Shown here in pieces: positions 7,763 to 11,967 of a stretch of DNA of 11,967 nt. Origin of the DNA: Anaerolineaceae bacterium (lineage in GTDB: Bacteria; Chloroflexota; Anaerolineae; Anaerolineales; Anaerolineaceae); assembly GCA_027348305.1 (NCBI GenBank), contig DAIEPS010000033.1, positions 1-11,967 on the forward strand, read 5' to 3'. How positions within the stretch are numbered: position 1 is the first letter of the stretch; every line of letters starts with the position of its first letter. The position numbers and the translations under genes are program-made. The notes under the pieces were generated by a model. It made no database searches and was not told the DNA's origin. It was given only the letters and a program-made list of their open reading frames with translations.

Positions 7763-7790
7763 ACAAGATCATTAGAAATAATGATTTTGT
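7763..7790. repeat. 28-nt near-perfect dyad upstream of the tetR promoter
   Basis: The core is ATCATTA (7768-7774), GAAA, TAATGAT (7779-7785), a perfect 7-bp inverted repeat. It extends outward with ACAAG/TTTGT to 12 pairs including one G-T wobble. It sits 11-38 bp upstream of the tetR -35. It could be an operator for a dimeric regulator or, if transcribed, a GAAA-tetraloop hairpin. Which is unknown. Confidence 0.55.
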
Positions 7791-7930
7791 ATCGGGTTGG
7801 TAATACTCCAGAATGAAAATCAAAGGATTATGCAGGAATAAACTGAAAAATTGATGCAGATCGTATGCAGAATTCCTCGCGCTTCGCTATCTATTTCAAA
7901 GTGGTGTATAATTAATAATCTCGATAATTG
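7791..7930. other. Non-coding stretch between the dyad and the small-RNA promoter
   Basis: No credible gene is seen. Short direct repeats of ATGCAG occur at 7830-7835, 7854-7859 and 7865-7870, the last two 11 bp apart. A TATAAT hexamer at 7907-7912 lacks a good -35 at the right distance. Only a 13-codon ATG frame (from about 7813) is present and I do not call it. Confidence 0.5.
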
Positions 7931-7950
7931 GCGTTAAAATAGCGTTAAAA
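7931..7950 (+). promoter_or_regulatory. Phased direct repeats GCGTTAAAA upstream of the small-RNA promoter
   Basis: GCGTTAAAA occurs at 7931-7939 and again at 7942-7950, so the copies are 11 bp apart (one helical turn) and lie on the same DNA face. The second ends 5 bp before the -35 at 7956. A close variant, AGCGGTAAA, lies at 7995-8003 just after the expected start point, against AGCGTTAAA at 7941-7949. Placement suggests a protein-binding site controlling this promoter; the regulator is unknown. Confidence 0.45.
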
Positions 7951-7955
7951 ACTAC

Positions 7956-7983
7956 TAGACATTGGTAAAATTTTCGTTATAAT
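7956..7983 (+). promoter_or_regulatory. Strong sigma-70-type promoter of the candidate small RNA
   Basis: The -35 is TAGACA (7956-7961; 5 of 6 matches), the spacer is 16 bp and the -10 is a perfect TATAAT (7978-7983). The expected transcription start is near 7990. No open frame with a ribosome site follows before the terminator at 8099-8126. Confidence 0.65.
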
Positions 7984-7989
7984 AAAGTA

Positions 7990-8125
7990 ACATTAGCGGT
8001 AAATAACTAAATAGTTGTTGTTGTGGCAGCGAAGATACACACCCTGAATTTGGTCGCAGACTTCATAGGTGAAGTAGGGGTGTGAGGAGCTAATTGCGAA
8101 ACCGGCCTTTATAGGTCGGTTTTTT
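7990..8125 (+). ncRNA. Candidate ~135-nt small RNA or regulatory leader, family not recognised
   Basis: It is delimited by a good promoter upstream and a canonical intrinsic terminator at its 3' end. The interior folds plausibly by eye. CACACCC (8038-8044) pairs with GGGTGTG (8078-8084), enclosing a smaller hairpin, ACTTCA (8060-8065) with TGAAGT (8070-8075), around the loop TAGG. AACT-AAAT-AGTT near the 5' end is another small hairpin. No Shine-Dalgarno plus ATG reading frame of useful length is present. It could be a free-standing trans-acting RNA or a terminator-controlled leader of the secreted-protein gene that starts at 8281. I compared it from memory with 6S RNA, SRP RNA, tmRNA and common riboswitches and saw no match. 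The expression unit is moderately supported; the function is unknown. Confidence 0.5.
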
Positions 8126-8126
8126 G
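8099..8126 (+). terminator. Intrinsic terminator of the candidate small RNA
   Basis: AAACCGGCCT (8099-8108) and AGGTCGGTTT (8113-8122) form a 10-bp stem with one G-U wobble and a TTAT loop, ending in six T residues (8120-8125). This is the best-formed intrinsic terminator in the window. It lies 155 bp before the next start codon, with no gene directly upstream on the plus strand that it could serve other than the small RNA. Confidence 0.85.
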
Positions 8127-8209
8127 TTATTAAGTACTCTTTATTGGTGGGAATCACAGTTACACAATTCAATTTTATAGGTAGTTGGTAAGCCACTTTT
8201 ATCGGTAGA

Positions 8210-8235
8210 TTTGAAATCTTAATAATAATTTCAAA
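8210..8235. repeat. Inverted repeat in the leader of the secreted-protein gene
   Basis: TTTGAAAT (8210-8217) and ATTTCAAA (8228-8235) form a perfect 8-bp dyad separated by 10 A/T-rich bases, 45 bp before the ATG at 8281. The TTGAAA inside it resembles a -35, but no convincing -10 lies 16-18 bp away, so I cannot place the gene's promoter. It may be an operator or a leader hairpin. Confidence 0.4.
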
Positions 8236-8280
8236 CTATTTTTGTTTGTATCCACACTAGGGATGTAACAGGAGAAAACG

Positions 8281-11200
8281 ATGAAAACTGCAGCAAAACA
8301 ACTACTGAAAACTTTGTTCGTCTTTATTATGATCACTGCATTGGCAGTCCCGCAATCCGTTTTTGCGCAAGACGCTCAGCCGACGTCTGAACCGGTTGCC
8401 ACCGAAGTAGTGGTCACCGACGTTCCGACTGAAGTTGCTACCGAAGCGGCGACAGAAGTTGCGACCGAAGCGGTGACTGAGGTTGCCACTGAAGCTCCTG
8501 TGCAGCAAGAAACCGTTGCCCCCACAGCGGTTGCGACAGAAGCTCCGGTTGTTGAAGAAACCGTGGCAGATGTGGTCGATGCCCTGGCAAGTGAAGACCT
8601 TCAATTATTTGATGAAAATGGAAACCCAATTGCTTTAGGTTCAACAGCCGCTCAAGATGCAATTGATTCCGCTGATCCTTGGTTTGTGGATCCTTCAAAT
8701 TCCAATCGCGTGATTGCTTATCAATCCAGTTGCTCGGGTTGGGCTCCTCCCGCGCCGTATACGCTGGGAGAGTGCCATGAAAGCACCACCCCAATTCAAA
8801 CAGCGATCAACCATGCCCCTACCGGCGCAACGGTTCATTTGACTGGTTTATTCACAAATGAGACTATTGATATCAACAAAAGTATCACCCTGGATGGCGG
8901 CGGAGTGACAACCATTCAGGCACCGGGGGATTTTGGTAATGATGCAGACTATACCCCTTTGGGATTCTCCTATTACGGCTTAATTTACATCCATGATGCC
9001 ATCGGAGTGACGATTTCTAATCTTCTCCTTGATGGGCATAGTGATTCTGATACCATCTCTACGAATGACTATGATGGCTATTCATATATAGCCGGCATTC
9101 TGATCCATAATGCATCAGTAACGATCAATCATGTTGAAATTATGGATTTTTCCGAATCAGAAAGTTCTGGTGAAGAGAATGATGAAGGCGCCGGCATAAT
9201 CGTTGTAAACAATGATCGTGATGTAAATATCACCAATAATTACATCCATAATAACGAAAACGGCATCATCGTCAATAACTCAGAAGATGTGTCAATTACC
9301 GGCAACTATATTGCAAATAATACATCAAGCAATACGCCTAATCATGTGGTCTCAGACGATGGCAATGATGGCATTCAGGTAAATGATTGGTCTTCCGTAT
9401 CCATTTCTGGAAACCAGATCACTGGTAATGAAGATGGCCTTTATGCTTCAAACCACAGTGAAATAAATGGCAGCAACAATAATATCTTTGGAAATTCACA
9501 TCACAATGCGGAATTCACCGTATCGTCTGATGGTGATCTGCAGAACAATTACTGGGGCGTCTCAGCCGCTCGTTCAGGCAATCACTTCCATGCAAATGAC
9601 GGAGAAGCTTATTCAACTGCTGAGGCTTATCAATGTGATAAAAATCACAAAGATTGGCCTTGGTCAGATAAATACTGGGCTTGTCAACTTGTTAAGTGGG
9701 GAAGTTGGTATGCTGTTGATAGCGGCGCATATACTCAGAATTGGGATGATTTCAAAGATGCAGCTCAATTAGAAGGTTTGGATAAAGAAGATGTTATGCC
9801 TGCTTTGAACGGTCCGGTTACGGTCGACCCTGATGGTGATGGGATCTTCCCGATCGATAACTGCCAGACGGTTTACAATCCAGATCAAAAAGATTCTGAT
9901 CACGACGGCATCGGGGATGCCTGCGAGACTCTGGTGATGGCCAATCAATCTATCAACATTACAACTGCCGCTCCTGCAAGTGCAGTATACGGATCATCCT
10001 TCAATGTGGCTGCCTCAGCGACTTCAGGTCTTGGTGTCTCGATCCTTGCTTCTGGCGGATGCAGTGGCGCTGGCGTAAATACTGCCTCGATTACCATGGT
10101 TAGCGGTACAACCGCCTGTGTGGTCACTTACACACAACCCGGAAATTCCTCCTATTATCCTGCTCCGACTTTGTCCAGTTCAACCTCTGCACAAAAGAAA
10201 ACTGCATCAGTGACTCCTGCAGCAAAAAGCAAGATCTACGGCTCTGCAGACCCGATCTTCACTGGAACATTGACCGGATTCCTGGCTGCTGATGGTGTTT
10301 CTGCAACCTACTCACGCACCGCTGGAGAAACTGCCGGTGGCAACTATACGATCAGTGCTGTGCTCAGCCCTTCTGCTGTGCTTGTGAACTACGATATCAC
10401 CTACAACACTGCAAAGCTAACCATTACCAAGAAAACGGCATCAGTTACTCCCGCAGCTCAAACCAAGGTTTATGGTTCCAATGATCCAACCTTTACAGGC
10501 TCTCTTGATGGCTTCCTGCCTGCTGATGGTGTTTCTGCAACCTACTCCCGCAACGCTGGAGAAGCTGCTGGTGGCAACTATACGATCAGTGCAGTACTCA
10601 GCCCTTCTGCTGTGCTTGTGAACTACAACATCACCTACAATACTGCAAAACTGACCATAACCAAGAAAGCTGCATCCGTTATCCCTGCCGCTCAAACCAA
10701 GGTCTATGGTTCTGCTGACCCAACCTTGACCGGTACACTAACTGGTTTCTTGAGCGCTGATGGTGTTTATGCAACCTACTCTCGTACTGCAGGTGAGACT
10801 GCTGGCGGTGACTATACCATCAGTGCTGTGCTCAATCCTACTGCTGTCTTGGCGAACTACAATATCACTTACAATACAGCAAAATTGAACATTACAAAGA
10901 AAGATGCATCCGTGACGCCCTTCAACAGTGGCAAGAGTTATGGCGCTGATGAACCAACCCTGACCGGAACCTTGACTGGATTTGTGGAATCAGATGGTGT
11001 AACTGCGACTTACTCCCGTACAGCAGGTGAGACCGTTGGTGGAACCTATATCATCAGTGCAGTGCTTACCCCTGTTTCTGTGTTATCCAATTACAACATC
11101 ACTTATAATACTGCCAGCTTCATTATTGGAACAAAAGTGGCTGTCGTGACACCCGACAATAACAGCAAGGAATATGGTTCTTCCGATCCTGCCTTAACTG

Positions 11201-11865
11201 GAACGTTGTCTGGTTTCTTGCCCTCTGATGGTGTTACGGCAGTTTATACACGTGCGGCTGGTGAGACAGTTAATGGTGGACCTTATAAAATTAGTGCAGT
11301 ACTTAGTCCTTCTTCAGTACTTGCGAATTACGCGATTGTCTACAATACAGCCAATTTCACCATTACCCAGAAAGCTGCTTCCGTTGTTGTTAACACCAAG
11401 TCAAAAACCTATGGAGATGTTGATCCGGCCTTTACCGGAACCCTGACAGGCTTCCTTTCTGCAGATAATGTCGTGGCAGCTTATTCACGTGTTGCCGGTG
11501 AAACGGTCGGCAAGTATGCCATCAGTGCGGCACTCAGCCCAACAGCAGTGCTCAGTAACTACAACATCACTAATACCTCTGCTGATCTTGAAATTACCAA
11601 GAAGTCAGCCACTGTAACTACTGACGCCCAGACCAAAACCTACGGAGATAGTGATCCTGTTCTGACAGGGAAGCTTGACGGCTTTTTGGCAGCCGATGGC
11701 GTAACTGCTGTCTACGGCCGTGCAGCAGGCGAACCTGTTGGTACTTATGAGATCAATGCCACCCTCAGCCCCACAAGCGTACTCAGTAACTATGCAATTA
11801 CCACTGATTATAAAAAACTGACTGTCACTCCCCGCCCGGTCACCGTGACCCGCTCATCGCGCTAG
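8281..11865 (+). CDS. Large secreted modular protein: beta-helix, thrombospondin type-3 repeat and seven MBG repeats
   Basis: This 1194-residue protein is probably exported and surface-associated. Residues 1-29 form a Sec signal peptide with probable cleavage after SVFA. Residues ~36-97 are a low-complexity acidic spacer rich in TEVATEA. Residues ~165-450 look like a right-handed parallel beta-helix (STTPIQTAINHAPTGATVHL, many NNY/NGI turns, NNYWG near the end). Residues 516-549 form a calcium-binding type-3 thrombospondin repeat (DPDGDG...DNC...DGIGDACE). Next is one Ig-like segment with AVYGSSFNVAASA, then seven YGx-type MBG repeats from residue 641. The start has AGGAG (8270-8274) 6 nt before the ATG. 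No sortase motif, PEP-CTERM or membrane anchor ends the protein. It stops 6 residues into an apparent eighth repeat (RPVTVT, then RSSR), so it may be truncated. An adhesin or envelope role is inferred from architecture; no catalytic residues are evident. Confidence 0.85.
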   Translation: MKTAAKQLLKTLFVFIMITALAVPQSVFAQDAQPTSEPVATEVVVTDVPTEVATEAATEVATEAVTEVATEAPVQQETVAPTAVATEAPVVEETVADVVDALASEDLQLFDENGNPIALGSTAAQDAIDSADPWFVDPSNSNRVIAYQSSCSGWAPPAPYTLGECHESTTPIQTAINHAPTGATVHLTGLFTNETIDINKSITLDGGGVTTIQAPGDFGNDADYTPLGFSYYGLIYIHDAIGVTISNLLLDGHSDSDTISTNDYDGYSYIAGILIHNASVTINHVEIMDFSESESSGEENDEGAGIIVVNNDRDVNITNNYIHNNENGIIVNNSEDVSITGNYIANNTSSNTPNHVVSDDGNDGIQVNDWSSVSISGNQITGNEDGLYASNHSEINGSNNNIFGNSHHNAEFTVSSDGDLQNNYWGVSAARSGNHFHANDGEAYSTAEAYQCDKNHKDWPWSDKYWACQLVKWGSWYAVDSGAYTQNWDDFKDAAQLEGLDKEDVMPALNGPVTVDPDGDGIFPIDNCQTVYNPDQKDSDHDGIGDACETLVMANQSINITTAAPASAVYGSSFNVAASATSGLGVSILASGGCSGAGVNTASITMVSGTTACVVTYTQPGNSSYYPAPTLSSSTSAQKKTASVTPAAKSKIYGSADPIFTGTLTGFLAADGVSATYSRTAGETAGGNYTISAVLSPSAVLVNYDITYNTAKLTITKKTASVTPAAQTKVYGSNDPTFTGSLDGFLPADGVSATYSRNAGEAAGGNYTISAVLSPSAVLVNYNITYNTAKLTITKKAASVIPAAQTKVYGSADPTLTGTLTGFLSADGVYATYSRTAGETAGGDYTISAVLNPTAVLANYNITYNTAKLNITKKDASVTPFNSGKSYGADEPTLTGTLTGFVESDGVTATYSRTAGETVGGTYIISAVLTPVSVLSNYNITYNTASFIIGTKVAVVTPDNNSKEYGSSDPALTGTLSGFLPSDGVTAVYTRAAGETVNGGPYKISAVLSPSSVLANYAIVYNTANFTITQKAASVVVNTKSKTYGDVDPAFTGTLTGFLSADNVVAAYSRVAGETVGKYAISAALSPTAVLSNYNITNTSADLEITKKSATVTTDAQTKTYGDSDPVLTGKLDGFLAADGVTAVYGRAAGEPVGTYEINATLSPTSVLSNYAITTDYKKLTVTPRPVTVTRSSR
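9826..9927 (+). other. Thrombospondin type-3 calcium-binding repeat region within the secreted protein
   Basis: Residues 516-549 show regularly spaced Asp residues and paired cysteines: DPDGDGIFPIDNC, then NPDQ, then DSDHDGIGDAC. In this family the Asp residues chelate calcium and stiffen a linker between domains. Here it joins the beta-helix half to the repeat half. Confidence 0.85.
10201..11832 (+). repeat. Seven tandem MBG (YGx-type) coding repeats
   Basis: Repeat starts are at 10201, 10435, 10669, 10903, 11137, 11374 and 11605; unit lengths are 78, 78, 78, 78, 79, 77 and 76 codons. Each unit has the pattern (A/S)VTP, K-YG-DP, TG-L-GFL--DGV-A-YSR-AGE, Y-ISA-LSP--VL-NY-IT and ends with an ITKK-like strand. 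Units 1 and 2 share long identical DNA blocks, for example GATGGTGTTTCTGCAACCTA, while units 4-7 have diverged, which suggests recent duplication or conversion at the 5' end of the array. Variation in unit number between strains is expected. Confidence 0.9.
11838..11850. repeat. 13-bp perfect palindrome where the MBG homology ends
   Basis: GGTCAC-C-GTGACC encodes the last residues (PVTVT) that fit the MBG pattern. Directly after it the reading frame ends in RSSR-stop and base composition becomes GC-rich. It marks the possible junction; it may also be chance in a GC-rich stretch. Confidence 0.45.
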
Positions 11866-11871
11866 GTCGCC

Positions 11872-11967
11872 ATGCAAACGCTCTCCTTCCGCGCCATGCA
11901 CAGCCAGATGGCCGCCTTCGTCGACAGCGACCGCCCCAGCCTGGGCAGGCGCCTGGCCGAAGTGCCC
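11872..11967 (+). CDS. Possible FAD:protein FMN transferase (ApbE-like), N-terminal 32 residues (3' truncated)
   Basis: The frame opens with MQTLSFRAMHSQMAAFVDSD and continues to RRLAEVP at the window edge. The FRAM-x-SQM opening followed by a short strand and LAEVP resembles the N terminus of Chloroflexota ApbE-type flavin transferases, which attach FMN to Thr residues of extracytoplasmic redox proteins. Many relatives have Gly where this one has His10. AGG (11864-11866) lies 5 nt before the ATG and overlaps the stop codon of the preceding gene, which would permit coupled translation. GC content of the visible part is about 70 %, far above the rest of the window. With only 32 residues visible, the identification is tentative. 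Confidence 0.45.
   Translation, partial: MQTLSFRAMHSQMAAFVDSDRPSLGRRLAEVP

Noticed and set aside
7907..7912. TATAAT as an additional promoter
   Set aside because: No acceptable -35 lies 16-18 bp upstream, and no gene or terminator nearby requires it.
8031..8084. Glutamine (glnA-type) riboswitch, suggested by GAAGTAGG at 8071-8078
   Set aside because: The rest of the conserved core, including the GGACG preceding this motif and the closing CGUUC/GAACG stem, is absent; the GAAG here is part of a simple ACTTCA/TGAAGT hairpin.
7990..8125. 6S RNA, SRP RNA, tmRNA or c-di-GMP riboswitch identity for the candidate RNA
   Set aside because: Length or conserved motifs do not fit: no SRP GGAA/GCAG loop, no long bulged 6S duplex visible, no tmRNA tRNA-like ends, no GEMM tetraloop-receptor arrangement.
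10201..11832. CRISPR-like or satellite repeat array
   Set aside because: The ~234-bp units are in-frame coding repeats of MBG domains, without conserved short repeats separated by unique spacers.
1..11967. tRNA, rRNA, insertion sequence, integrase or attachment-site features
   Set aside because: No cloverleaf, transposase or recombinase motif, or flanking direct repeats typical of mobile elements was seen on either strand.

Overview
The window looks like chromosomal DNA of a bacterium of the phylum Chloroflexota, probably class Anaerolineae. This rests on recognised protein styles: a secreted protein with a TEVATEA-type spacer, parallel beta-helix, thrombospondin type-3 repeat and YGx-type MBG repeats; a large polytopic protein with a YMQDDYCYA motif; and an actinobacterial-like class I xylose isomerase. 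No 16S rRNA or marker gene is present, so the assignment is an inference. Most of the window has moderate GC; the last ~130 bases are clearly GC-richer.

Positions 1-4774 (+ strand) hold a D-xylose uptake and isomerisation operon. It consists of the C-terminal half of the periplasmic-type binding protein (xylF, cut by the window edge), the double-ATPase subunit (xylG), the permease (xylH) and xylose isomerase (xylA), closed by a hairpin terminator. The binding protein captures xylose, XylGH imports it with ATP hydrolysis, and XylA converts it to xylulose. The 198-bp xylF-xylG gap carries two hairpins that may lower expression of the ATPase relative to the binding protein. No xylulokinase or xylose regulator is visible here.

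Positions 4773-7717 hold three genes with no obvious link to xylose. They are a GrpB/UPF0157-family protein (- strand, convergent with xylA), a DUF6056-like multi-pass membrane protein (+ strand), and a TetR-family repressor (- strand, convergent with the membrane protein across a shared terminator). The tetR promoter places its start point at the ATG, so its mRNA is probably leaderless.

Positions 7718-8280 are a 563-bp non-coding region with much structure. It holds the tetR promoter, a 28-nt near-perfect dyad, and a strong sigma-70-like promoter preceded by helically phased GCGTTAAAA repeats. About 135 bp downstream of that promoter is a canonical intrinsic terminator. Promoter and terminator together delimit a candidate small RNA or regulatory leader that I cannot assign to a known family; it is the best candidate for something undescribed in this window.

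Positions 8281-11865 encode a 1194-residue secreted, probably surface-associated protein with a modular architecture and seven tandem ~78-residue MBG repeats. It stops abruptly 6 residues into what looks like an eighth repeat, at the point where base composition jumps. The last 96 bp begin a GC-rich (~70 %) gene resembling FAD:protein FMN transferase (ApbE). The abrupt change could be a genuine recombination or transfer boundary, or an assembly join at repetitive DNA.
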